A stretch of DNA of 64,000 bases from Azadirachta indica (taxonomy: Eukaryota > Streptophyta > Magnoliopsida > Sapindales > Meliaceae), in contig CM040450.1 in NCBI GenBank assembly GCA_022749755.1, positions 13,352,913-13,416,912 on the forward strand, in the 5' to 3' direction. The position numbers were made by a program, and so were the translations under genes. Numbering within the stretch: the first letter of the stretch is position 1; every line of letters begins with the position of its first letter. Below the pieces are notes generated by a model, which saw only the letters and a list, made by a program, of their open reading frames with translations, ran no database searches and was not told the origin of the DNA. Positions 14,961 through 25,795 of this stretch are shown here, piece after piece.

Positions 14961-15780
14961 CATCCAGTATATAGAATTAAACATTAAATGTATGATTCTA
15001 TATTATTTATTTTAATACATACTCTCCATTCTATCATTAACTTAATATAAATATTATATTTTAACATATAAGGATTAGGATCAATAATCATTTATTAAAA
15101 AATTAAAGTTAAATTAATAAATTCAAAATTTGTTTCTTTGCTTTTGTTTTATTTTTTATCTTTCAAAATAAATAGGTAAACAATCCTTGAAATATATATA
15201 TGAATACGCAAGGGTATACGGCATAGCTGTCACATATATTATTAAGATATCATGCCTAATGATAAATTAATACAAGTCAAATCAAAAGCATTTATACATT
15301 ATTATTCTATCTTATTATTTAATCATTTTATTAATAATTAGTTATCAAATAATAGAAGGGACCAAAATGAACAAATCCAGTCATCCTTATAACTGCATTT
15401 GAGATATTATCTATTTTTTAATTAGTAAAAGGCTTTTTTCGTGTAATATAATATTTTTCGAGGTGTGCAGATTCATAATTTTTAAAATATAAATTTAAAA
15501 AAATTACGCAAATTTAATGTAAAATAACAATGTTTCATGTAAAATAGAAATATTTTTACGCTCAGTTTACACAAACTTTCTTAAATTTATATTTTAAAAA
15601 GTTGCTTTATAAATTTAAGATATATTTAAAAATTATTAATTTTTTTTAACCTATATTTCAACATCTCATTTTTTAATAATCTTATATTATAATTAGAATA
15701 AAAAATGATTTTTTAAAAAAAATCCTAATAATATTTTAAAAGAAAAGAAAAATTGGGTTCAAATTTTTTTTGATATCATT

Positions 15781-16237
15781 AGGGTTGGGCAGAAAATCGG
15801 ATCGAATTGAAACAAATTTACAGTTTCGGTTCGATATTTTATGCAATTCGATCCGATTTTGATTATTAAAATAAAAAACCTGAAAATTTTTAGTTCGTTT
15901 TTAGTTTTGTTCCAAAAAATTCAACCAGACCGAAAATATTATTTTTTAATATTTTTTTATCTAAACAACGTCATTTTATTGTGTTTTATAAAACAACGTT
16001 GTTTAATGAACTAAAAAATTTTAAAAAAATAATAAATTTATCAAAAAATTGAATCGACTCAAAAATCGAACCGAGTGATCCGATTTTAATTCGATTATAA
16101 CATATAATCAGTTCGATCTGATTCAAATTTTTTTTTTATTCGGTCTGATTCGATCTAAAAAATTTGAAATTTAAAATTTTCGAATCCGATCCGATTTTTT
16201 AAAAATTCAAAACGAATCGGACTGTATCCACCTTTGA
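15781..16237. mobile_element. hAT-like MITE, 457 bp, 8-bp target duplication
   Basis: The element starts AGGGTTGGGCAGAAAATCGG and ends GTATCCACCTTTGA. It is flanked by ATATCATT on both sides (15773-15780 and 16238-16245). The interior is rich in TCGATTCG/TCGGTTCG words, as in many plant hAT-type MITEs. The orthologous place upstream of ZIP-D (about 45280) lacks the insert and reads AATATTATTATGTTAATCA. That supports insertion after the duplication. Confidence 0.75.
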
Positions 16238-16566
16238 ATATCATTATGTTAATTAAAGAGACAAACAAAAGTAGGAAAAAAAATGGCATGCTCGCACAAT
16301 TTGATCCAATTCATTTTTTTTTTCCTAATAAAAGTTTACAAGTAGCTATCATTGAATAATTCTAAGATTTATAGCTTGTCGTTTTACATGCTTAGCTACA
16401 AAAAAATAAAAATAGAAATTATTACACGACACTAACATCTTATTTTAATTGTTACAAATCTTCTTTTTTTTAGGAAAAACTATGTGTCAATGACAAAAAT
16501 AAACGCTGAATTTGAGATTGAGAGGACAAAAGAAAGCAAAAAAACTAAATTAATTAATTACACATA

Positions 16567-16576
16567 ATTTCGACAT
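16567..16576. promoter_or_regulatory. Near-ZDRE site upstream of ZIP-A
   Basis: ATTTCGACAT differs at one base from the zinc-deficiency response element RTGTCGACAY. It lies 84 bp before the perfect site, and the equivalent pair upstream of ZIP-D is 83 bp apart. Confidence 0.5.
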
Positions 16577-16650
16577 TGTATGGTTGACTTAACAAATTTA
16601 AGCCAACAGTTGTGCTGAGAATTCTTGAAATTCTTTTCTTGTTTTAAATT

Positions 16651-16660
16651 ATGTCGACAT
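16651..16660. promoter_or_regulatory. Zinc-deficiency response element (ZDRE) upstream of ZIP-A
   Basis: ATGTCGACAT is a perfect match to RTGTCGACAY, the palindrome bound by Arabidopsis bZIP19/bZIP23 in ZIP promoters. It lies about 0.82 kb before the ZIP-A start codon and is conserved base for base at 45731-45740 upstream of ZIP-D while flanking bases differ. Confidence 0.8.
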
Positions 16661-17423
16661 CTTCTCAACACTCTTTATTTATTTCTTTACATTTCCAAGT
16701 TTTCGAACTTCCCTAATTTGAAGCCCTTTCTATTTCTGCCTTATTAATTTCCTCGATTGGGACTTTACAGTTTATTATATCTAAATCCCTAAATTTTGAT
16801 AAAATCACACATATGAACATTGTTTGTAACATCTTTTCATGTGGGTTTCCGCTATGCTATTAGTTTTCATGGAAAATTATTTTTTTTAAAAAAATATCCC
16901 TTTTAAAAATGTTGCAAGAAACAAACATAATCCATCTTCAATCAATGGGAGCGGATCTTTAATAATATCTTCATGAAAAATTTATTAATTAAATCAATAA
17001 ACACTCACAAAAATTAATAATATGCTAATGAAATTCGTAATTCCCTATTAAATTCATAAAATTAACTTATTCTAAGACTCATTTATTTCAAAATTTTCGA
17101 GGATATAAAAGTCAAATGGTTTTCTTTAGATTGAATTATTAAGGAAATTTGATAGGAAGAAGTTGCATGTGAAATAAATTATAAAATTATTATACTTATA
17201 TGAAATTTTATTTAAACTAAGGGACTCCAATGTTATTACTCCCAATTCGTTGACAACCCAGAGCAAGCAAGGAAATTGCAGTGTGCAAACGTACTTCTGT
17301 GCGTATTAAACTGCTAATAATGGATGTCATCGGATTGGAATGACCTCATTATATCATCATGAATTTTCCTTCTCTTCTATTTATTTATTTACTATCAAAA
17401 ACTCTTTAAATTATCCCTATCGC

Positions 17424-17430
17424 TATATAA
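17424..17430 (+). promoter_or_regulatory. TATA box of ZIP-A
   Basis: TATATAA is followed by ACACCACCATTGATTC. The same arrangement (TATATAG, then ACACCACCACTGATTC) precedes ZIP-D, and TTTATAAA with ACACCGCCATTGATTC survives in the gene-less promoter remnant near 41.4 kb. It is 52 bases before the ATG, so the leader would be short. Confidence 0.65.
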
Positions 17431-17481
17431 ACACCACCATTGATTCTTAGGGAAATTGTTCATCTTGTGCTCTTCACCACC

Positions 17482-19418
17482 ATGATCAAGTTTAGTAATC
17501 TTCTTCACTTTACTTTTCTCTTTGTTTTAATATTTCTTCCTAACTTGGTTCTATCGGAGTGCACCTGTGATCTCGAAGAAGAAGAGGATCAAAACAAAAC
17601 TAAAGCTCTCAGATACAAGATCGCCGCCATCGCATCCATACTCAGCGCCGGAGCCATCGGCGTTTGCCTTCCCATTCTCGGGAAAAGCATCCCGGCTTTA
17701 CGTCCAGAGAAGAATATTTTCTTCGTCATCAAAGCCTTTGCCGCGGGTGTTATATTATCAACCGGGTTCATCCACGTACTTCCCGACGCCTTCGAGAGTT
17801 TAACGTCGCCGTGTTTGAATGAGAACCCGTGGGGGAAGTTTCCCTTCACCGGATTCTTCGCCATGGTCGCCGCCGTCGGAACACTGATGATTGAGGCTTC
17901 TGCTACAGCTTATTTTAGCAAGTCAAGTTCTGTGAAAGCTCAGCCTGAGAATGGAGACGAAGAGCATGCAGTTGTTCATACTCACGCGAGTCATGGACAT
18001 TCTCACGGCCCCGTCGGGAACTCTGGCGAGATAGAGCTTCTAAGACACCGTGTGACCTCTCAGGTCACTCTCGATTTCACATAATTCTGATATTTTATTG
18101 TTCGTGATTTTTCAAATTACCCTTTAATTTGACAGATAATATCAATATTTATTTTTTGATTTTGTTACTGCTTAAATTAGGTTTTGGAGATGGGAATTGT
18201 GGTACACTCAGTGATAATAGGAATATCATTAGGTGCTTCCGAGAGTCCAAAAACTATTAGGCCTTTGGTTGCTGCCTTGACATTTCATCAGTTCTTTGAA
18301 GGAATGGGACTTGGAGGTTGCATTGCACAGGTAAATTAATTATAATTATAAATTATTTCAATTTTTCATATTCTATATCTAATTATTTATTATTTATGAT
18401 CCCATTAATTCCACATATAATTTTGAACATTTGACTTTTTTTTCTTTAGAATTAATTTGGTGTTCAGTAGTTCAAACTACCAAGTCCAAAAAGTATTTTT
18501 CAAAGTTTTTCAGATTCTTAATTATTTCTTATATTAGTTTAATATGTTTAGCCACTCGGGTAAAGAGGCTGAGCCTTGCTACCTTTAAGGCTTATTTCCC
18601 AATTATGGGATATCCGCCGCATGTAATAAATTCTGAAAGAAAGATAATTGGGTGAAAATATTCTTACAGTATCGCATGTGATAAAATTTTATCACAAATT
18701 TCCGGCAGATTTTTAATATAATATTGTTAATTTAATATTAAAAAAAAAAAATAAATAGATTTAGTATCTAGTTTTTGTAGTCAGTGTTGATCTTTTTAAA
18801 AAATATATTTTAAAAAATTTTACTAATTAACTACCACAATTTATTACATTAAAAGATAAAAAAAATAATTTTAAAAAAATAATTGATATATATTTTAAAA
18901 TATAATATTAATCTTTTATTTTAATTTATGCCACTTTCAATGAATTTTTGAAAGTTTAGAATCGAAGATCAAAATTGGATCCAAATCCCATTTCATTTTT
19001 CTTCCTCTACTCTTACACATGTTAAATAACACATTTCACTTTTTTTAATGACTTTTAAATTTTTATCATTACTTTTTAAATTTTAACTAAAAAATCAAAA
19101 CAACTTTTATTAATTTTTATCATTTTTAAAATTGTATTGTGAAAATCAATTACAATTTTTTTCTTAAAATAATTTTCATATTTATTCTTAAAAATAATAC
19201 AGACACATTCTCATTTTCAAATAATATTGCTGCTTCTATTAGGTGTATGGTGTTAATTGCATTGACTAAGAGTAGCTTTTCATACTCACTAAAAACAAAG
19301 GATTTTTGTTTCTAAAAACGTTATTTTCAAAAACATTATTTTAGAAAGTACTGCCAAACAAGAACTAGTTATTACATTTTTGAATTTGTTTAAGATGTTG
19401 AACATTTTAGTTTGTGTA

Positions 19419-19453
<35 letters not shown>

Positions 19454-19785
19454 AATTAATTATTATATCGTACGTGCAGGCAAAATTCCAGGCAAGAGGT
19501 AAAGCAATAATGGCATTGTTTTTCTCTCTAACAACACCAGTTGGAATAGCAATAGGCATTGGAATAACCAAGTTTTACAATGAAAACAGTCCCAATGCTC
19601 TGATTGTTGAAGGAATATTGAATGCAGCTTCAGCTGGAATCTTGATTTATATGTCTCTTGTTGATCTTCTTGCTGCTGATTTCATGAGCCCTAAATTGCA
19701 ATCCAACACTAAGCTTTATATGGCTGCTAATGCTTCTCTTCTTCTTGGGGCTGCTTGCATGTCTTTGTTGGCCAAATGGGCTTAA
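17482..19785 (+). CDS. ZIP-family zinc/iron transporter, copy A
   Basis: Plasma-membrane uptake carrier for Zn2+ and related divalent metals, plant ZIP1/3/5/8-like clade. Exons 17482-18063, 18181-18330 and 19480-19785 give 345 residues. The ATG in context CACCACCATGA was chosen over an upstream in-frame TTG because ZIP-D starts at the same place. A signal peptide precedes an acidic CTCDLEEEE segment. TM1-3 span about residues 45-145. The cytosolic loop is His-rich ([12 protein letters not shown], 166-177). TM4 has H203 ([12 protein letters not shown]) and TM5 has H230 and E234 (FHQFFEG), the metal-site residues. The C-terminus is SLLAKWA. In TM3 this copy reads [10 protein letters not shown], while ZIP-D has [10 protein letters not shown]. 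It is convergent with UGT-A, 0.79 kb away. Confidence 0.92.
19421..19449. repeat. (GT)n microsatellite in ZIP-A intron 2
   Basis: An uninterrupted GT run ending 30 bases before the exon 3 acceptor, close enough that length changes could affect splicing. Confidence 0.85.
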
Positions 19786-20572
19786 TCATTATTTTTAGTT
19801 CAATCAACAACCAATTTCTTTTTCTTAATTTGTAAATTTTTCATACTTTTCTTTTTTTGGAAATTAATTTAATTATTGTTGAAAGATTTTTTAGAAGTAT
19901 TAAATTGTAGAGAAATGTATTTGATCCTTTTACACATGGCAAGAGAAGTAGTTGATTTTGAGTACATTTTGTGTTTAAAAAATTTGACAATGATGATGAT
20001 GATATATATAAATATATATATATATTTTTATTCATACAGTCAATCTAATAGAAGACGAATTGTAATGGTTTAAGTATTTAACACATCAATAATAACGGCT
20101 AATTAATGAGTCATATATGTTGTTGAAAAATTATCTAATGTTTTTGGTAATTTGACTAATTGATGATGCTTTACAGCACATTTTTAGTTAATACTTTTTG
20201 ATTTATCACCATTTTCTATGCCCCAAAGTAAATCTCACATGTTATATATTAATTCATCTTCTCATTTACCGTCAACCTTTTTTAAATTCTCCGGTGAGTA
20301 AATATATTTTTATATAAAATTCAAATAATTTATCAAAGTATCTATATAACTACTTTTCTAATATTTTATGGTTGTCCAAGAGCTCTTTTATTTAGTATAT
20401 TAAATATCAAGAAAAATTCATTCGAACTTCAAAAGTTAAAAATGGTAGGTATTCTTCTAATGAATTAATAAATAGAAATATTATCCTAATGGCATCTTTC
20501 TGAGTGGTCTCATTCAAATTAGACTTCATATGAACTTTTTAGACAAGCATTTTTCTGAGTGTACCCATTGAT

Positions 20573-22003
20573 CTAGGATATGTTGTCTATTACATCATCA
20601 ATCAAGCGGCCAATTGTAGAGAACGAAGATCCACCGTCCATCAAGGCTTTTCTAGCTTTCTCACCAATCTCCTTCACCCTCTTCCTGATCTCACTATCCT
20701 GCTCCATCACACCCCTGATTCCTCTCTCTATCTCAGCAGCACTCACGACCGTCGGATTCTCTACCATAAAATCCTTCCTGTAATCCATTTTAATCTCCAC
20801 CGCCAGTCCTAGCTCTCTCACCAGGTCAAATGCATTCAATTGCTGCTCCGCGTACATCGGCCACGTGGCGATCGGAACGCCCGACCATAAACTCTCCAGC
20901 GTGGAATTCCACCCGCAATGAGATACGAACCCTCCAATCGAACGATGGCCCAGTACAGCAACTTGCGGGGCCCACCCGATAACCTTCCCAATCCCGGAAG
21001 TCCGATCCAGAAATCCTTCCGGCAGGATGTCCGTCAGATCTTCGTACTCGCTCGGCATTTCGAACTTACCCTGAGGTGGGGCGCGGCGAAGGGACCACAG
21101 GAAACGATGCCCACACTGCTCCAAACCACGGGCGATCTCTTTCACCTGATCCTCACCGAAGCTGCCCATGCTCCCGAAGCAGAGGAGCACCACCGAAGAT
21201 TCCGGTTGATCGTCAAGCCACGTCATGATTTCTCCTTTCTTAAGGGCCCCACCTGGACCCAGATGGTAGTTTTCTCCGTTGACATTCAAAACGGGTCCCA
21301 CGGCGTAAACGGGAGGAGTCTTCCCGTCAGAAATTGTGTTGACGGCATGACACTCCAGCTCTAAAAATGAATTCACTATAATACCCTTCGTACGTCTAAA
21401 CTCTCTCGCCTGCTCGTGTAACATACTCACCCATTCTTTCTTAAACAAAACGGTGGGCAAACACTTTGCAGGAATCGGATTGGCGAGAGTCGGGACGTTG
21501 AACTCGGTGTCCGAGTCGTACTTCAACTCAGTGGTGTCCACATGTTCCTCGTCGTAAAGAGTCTGCACGTGAAACACCAGACCGAGAAAAGCCGCACTGG
21601 ACGTGAAGAAAATGTAACTGGGAACTCCGAACTCGTCGGCGACTTCAATCATGGAGGTGCAGAACATGTCGAGAACGAGGCCGGCGATTCGATAACGAGT
21701 TTTCAGGTCGTTAACAGCTTTTCTGACGTGGGGTTTCTTGTTTTCGATCATTGACATGAAGACGTTCTTGGGGTCGGATTCCCCGACGTCGTCGGGAAGG
21801 TTGATGAACTTGATGCGGTCGGGTAAGTTGGAAGCTAGTGATTCAGTGAAGGTGGCGGTCTTGGAGTCGGAGGGGAACTTAATGATGAGAAAGGTGACGG
21901 AGAGGCGGTGGTCGTGGTCGACTAGAAGCCTCGCCAGCTCAACGGCGGAGACGAGGTGACCGGCAGCGGGAGAAGGGATGAAAACGAGCTCAGCTTTGTC
22001 CAT
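20573..22003 (-). CDS. UDP-glycosyltransferase, UGT71-like, copy A
   Basis: Cytosolic family-1 glycosyltransferase that transfers a sugar, probably glucose, to small acceptors. It is a single exon of 476 residues. The start at 22003 (MDKAELVFIPSP) matches copy D; the frame stays open 59 codons further upstream, but that extension is not conserved. The predicted catalytic His is H16 (SPAAGH), with its Asp partner in GLVLDMFCTSM. The PSPG box spans about residues 344-387 (WAPQ ... HCGWNS ... E ... AEQQ), and its final Gln favours UDP-glucose. The LPEGFLDRT.GIGKVIGWAPQ stretch is typical of UGT71, whose known acceptors include flavonoids, phenylpropanoids and abscisic acid. The acceptor cannot be read from sequence. 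Confidence 0.92.
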   Translation of the reverse strand: MDKAELVFIPSPAAGHLVSAVELARLLVDHDHRLSVTFLIIKFPSDSKTATFTESLASNLPDRIKFINLPDDVGESDPKNVFMSMIENKKPHVRKAVNDLKTRYRIAGLVLDMFCTSMIEVADEFGVPSYIFFTSSAAFLGLVFHVQTLYDEEHVDTTELKYDSDTEFNVPTLANPIPAKCLPTVLFKKEWVSMLHEQAREFRRTKGIIVNSFLELECHAVNTISDGKTPPVYAVGPVLNVNGENYHLGPGGALKKGEIMTWLDDQPESSVVLLCFGSMGSFGEDQVKEIARGLEQCGHRFLWSLRRAPPQGKFEMPSEYEDLTDILPEGFLDRTSGIGKVIGWAPQVAVLGHRSIGGFVSHCGWNSTLESLWSGVPIATWPMYAEQQLNAFDLVRELGLAVEIKMDYRKDFMVENPTVVSAAEIERGIRGVMEQDSEIRKRVKEIGEKARKALMDGGSSFSTIGRLIDDVIDNIS

Positions 22004-22113
22004 TTTGTAAGGCCTGTGTGTGTGCCCGCGCGCCCCGATGAAAGTAAGGAGCGAATGAGAACGAAACCAAATCGATATATGTGGTGAGAACAAGTGGTAA
22101 AGGAGGGGAGTGA

Positions 22114-22121
22114 TGACGTCA
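22114..22121. promoter_or_regulatory. TGACGTCA bZIP palindrome upstream of UGT-A
   Basis: A perfect CRE/TGA-type palindrome 111 bases before the UGT-A start codon. The aligned positions in the other copies are GGACGTCA (53120-53127, UGT-D) and TGACGTAA (42322-42329, stub), each one base off. Confidence 0.5.
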
Positions 22122-22385
22122 TTGATGATGCTGGCTGGAATCGTAAGAGACTGCATGCATGTCCATACCTGATACCACAACTGGTTCGGAGATTTTTCTG
22201 TAATATTATATTATCAGACCATTTTGAATTTTCTTTTTCTTTTATTAATTATTTTAAGTTATTTTAAAAATTTAGTAGTTCATTATTCTCTTAGTATATC
22301 AATACTGTATATATTAAAATATAACCCATAATTTATGAAAAAATTTGGAGAAGTATAATGTAAGTAAGAAAAATCCAGCGAATTA

Positions 22386-22386
<1 letters not shown>

Positions 22387-22428
<42 letters not shown>
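22387..22428. repeat. (AAT)n microsatellite upstream of UGT-A
   Basis: A trinucleotide run present at the matching place in copy D (53396-53429) and shorter in the unit 2 pseudogene flank (38782-38800). Confidence 0.85.
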
Positions 22429-23326
22429 TTATATTATTATATATAGTATCGCACCTTAAATAAAAATGAAAAATAATAATATTTATAGACAGACAAGGAA
22501 AGTGACAGACAAATATACACTAGTAAATTTTAGCCAATGAAATTTTGGAAACAAACGGCATATTTGTTTATTCATGTTATTGAGATTCATTATTTCTCTT
22601 GTAACTAATTAAAAGAGTGGTCTAAGCTAGAATCTTGACAACCAAGAAAATTTTTCTCTCTTGGAACTTAGTAAAATTTGATTATTGAAATTTGGTAAGC
22701 ACTTCTTCTTACATTGATCATTGGGGAGGAGGAAAGAAGGAACGAAGAACTTTTGTCTATTTTGATTTATTAATATAACTATCACAAGTCTATATATATC
22801 AAAATAAAAATTATATATGTATATAGAAAAAGAAGTACGTGCATCAAAATTATAAAACGACATGCAATATAAATATAAATATAAAAATAGTTATTGATGT
22901 CATCTGCTTAGTAGTGATGAGGATGACATTACAATAATATGACTTCTTATCCTTTTTCTAGGCCTATCATGGCTTCTTGGCTGATTCTAGATGGTTTCTA
23001 GATCAGATTTTCCTCTGTTCATATCCATCCTTCTTCTTTTTCTAGGCCTATCATGGCTTCTTGGCTTCTTCTGGATGGTCTCTAGAATCAGATTTCCCTC
23101 TGTTCATATCCCCACAACTTTACTGCAAATCTTATCCAACACAACATAAACCGGACACCAATAACTCAATAAATGCATGTGGAAGGGTTATTCTCCATTC
23201 AATTACATACTCCGCTTCTCACCCTTTTTTGTCCGACAAAGAATTCTCTTCCACTAAATTTTAAAAACACAATTCACTTAAATTATATCATTTATTTATA
23301 TATATATAATATATTTTTTTTCACTC

Positions 23327-23361
<35 letters not shown>

Positions 23362-25439
23362 CATACTAAAAATAATATTTAACTAAATACACATTATTAA
23401 TAACATAATCGTTCTTTCTATTTAAAACTTTCTCTTGTTTTAAATTATATATTTTTTTGACAGATTTTAAAAATAACAAAAATATTAAAATTAACCCTGA
23501 GAATCACAAAAGTTAGATATATCTTTAGGGATATAGAGTAAGATTCCAACGAATATAATATACAATAGAGGCTTCAATAAATCAATCAAAGTCATGAAAG
23601 CAACGCAACATGAGGTTGATATTGTTTATGATTTTTTTTTTTTTATTTTCTTATTTAGGTAAAAAGGCTGTCTTAGGCAAACCGAAGATGTAGTCAGGCA
23701 GGTTGCTTGCTAGGTTTTCCTTCATAAATTATTGGTTTCAAGTAAATGATATATCCTTGGAAACAAACAAACAAACTCTCTTGATTTTTCTGTGATGGCG
23801 ACTACTCACTGTTATCTCTGTAATTGTCATATATATATATGTGTGTGTGTATGTATATGTATGTTACTGTGTATGTATGTACCTCTTATGTTTGTAGTCA
23901 CGTCAAAATTCGAAAGAAAACTATAGAAAAGATTTCTAATGAATATTAACCAAATTTCAGGTGAGGTCAATGAAATATTCAACAAGACAATGTTGTTTAG
24001 ATTTCAGTTTCAGTGAAATATCATTTCATCTAATCTTATGATTGTAGAATTACTAAAGAAGTTATAATCGGCATGAATTAACAAAGTAGCAAATGAATAA
24101 ACGACTCATTTTATTTTACACGACTAAATCCTGATTGAAGGAAAAAATGAAGCTAAATTCAAAGTGGAATGTTGAGCATCGATAAATATAAGTTAACATA
24201 TGAATTATATATTATAAATTTTTAACTATAAGTGATCTATATTCTTTCATTATTTAAGTAAAAATGTGTATAATACAGTTTTTGACAGTTCGTTATACGT
24301 TTTAATAGTGGGTTATATGTTTTGACAATTTTTAATAGTAAATTATTTATACATTCTGGCAGTTTTGACAATCCTTTTATGATTTATGTGATGAGAAAAG
24401 TTTATAAATACAAGTATTATCTTAATTAGGTCTTTAAGACATAATTTTTTTTAATAAATATATACTATCGTATAAAAATTGTGTAGGGTATAGAACCATA
24501 AACTAGAAAGCTTCATCATTAAATTGTTAAAGACTTCAATGGTAAGAGGTAAGTTATTCAGTTTAATTCTGCAGTTGATCAATACGTTGATGAGATTCAT
24601 AAAGCACGTGCTTCAGATCGTATTTAAGTTTTATTGACCCAATTCCATAAATAAGCAGTGAGAAAAGAATAAGAAGAATATTAATTACCAGTTAGCGTAA
24701 AATTGACTAAATGATATCAGAATGCTTGATTGAAGTTCCAGTAAAAGATCGATCCCCTTCAATCTATCAGACTTAATAAATACTATTCGGTAAAAAGGCA
24801 CACTGAAAGCCATGGCTGTGTGATTGGTGGTCCTGAGTCGGCAGGCTCTCTGCTTGTGCACTGGACTTTCGGCACTCCATCTGCTTTACTTTTTGCCCAA
24901 CCACTGCTGTTGGCATGCAGGTACATTTGGCATACTTTGTTGCTTACCAATGAAAAAGAATTCAAAAGTTTCGGCGCTTCCATCCATCCTGTCATTCTTG
25001 CTTAGCTTTTGCAAATGCCCAGATCATGTCCACATGTAGTTAATATGAAGTGCCATAAGATGAACATGCTTTTCTCGAGTTGTCAAATCCATTAAACACT
25101 AACCAAGAAGACAACAGTCTATAGATTGAAAAGTTAATGAGGAGTAGTATAAAGAAAACCTTGAAGAAATTACATTAAATAAATCATTTTGCAAGCTTAT
25201 TTTATGAGCAATTAAACTTTTAAATCAAGAGAATATGGCTTTTTAACTCTTGCTTCTCATTTTTCTTTTTAAATTTTATTGCTAATGATAATTCAATTTA
25301 GTTCAATTTTCTAGTTCAAATCCTCTCATCTTCTATGCAATTAAAGGATATGCCATATAAAGATCAAATGACACATGCAAAAGACCAAGCAACAAATATG
25401 CATACTCCCTTTTTCAAGGTCCATAAGAAATGTTTCCTT
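22429..25439. other. Intergenic between UGT-A and the PPR remnant
   Basis: No gene. Two copies of an 84-bp-spaced segment (TCTAGGCCTATCATGGCTTC at 22957 and 23041) lie here. A (TTA)n run lies at about 23322-23361. The stretch 24750-25030 matches 55240-55520 downstream of the intact PPR gene, so this is the duplicated counterpart of the UGT-D to PPR spacer. Short open frames here are not conserved between the copies. Confidence 0.6.
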
Positions 25440-25795
25440 TTCATTCGTACGTCAAGTCTTAGAGATGGCGTCTAAATTGGACTTTTGACCAGCCTTATAA
25501 CTAGAATCTTTCGTATCTAAGGCTAATTCATGCCTCCAACATTGCATATGTCACATAGCTCTGAGGATGCTCTTGATCATTACCTTAGACACAAGATGGT
25601 TCACATTACATACCTCCGATTTCAATCTAAGAACGTCCCACCTCTTTTCTCTAGCCCTTTTCCCAGTTTCCTTCTTCTGTCCTGTTTGTAGTATCCATTT
25701 TCGAGCTTTCGACCAACTTCTTGGCAATAACATCACCCAATTCAGATTGCCCATGAAGCCTGCAAGCGCTAAGAGGTGAACCCCAGATTTCCATT
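25440..25795 (-). pseudogene. Decayed 3' end of the PPR gene
   Basis: Matches the last 130 or so codons of the intact PPR gene (56412-56810) with substitutions, an early stop and two clear internal deletions. A 33-base deletion (after CCCTTTTC) and a 36-base deletion (at CTTCTTCTG) both lie at short direct repeats. Homology stops abruptly after ATTTCCAT near 25795, within what is coding sequence in the intact gene. It is a by-product of the segmental duplication, not a functional gene. Confidence 0.85.

Noticed and set aside
16651..16660. Reading the GTCGAC core as only a SalI-type chance hexamer
   Set aside because: The full 10-bp palindrome is present in both ZIP upstream regions at matching positions, with a second near-site at conserved spacing, which chance explains poorly.
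17440..17481. Upstream in-frame start for ZIP-A adding 14 residues
   Set aside because: The codon is TTG, not ATG. ZIP-D lacks the extension, and the ATG at 17482 has a good context.
20918..21364. 148-codon plus-strand frame antisense to UGT-A (also 51948-52394 in D)
   Set aside because: It is the GC-rich antisense shadow of the UGT coding frame. The two shadows match only because the genes do.
22004..22180. 59-codon N-terminal extension of UGT-A
   Set aside because: Copy D and family members start at MDKAE. The region aligns as upstream DNA in copies C and D, with no conserved frame.
24783..25039. Short overlapping frames in the UGT-A to PPR-fragment spacer
   Set aside because: The counterpart at 55262-55558 has different frames and lengths, so coding is not conserved.
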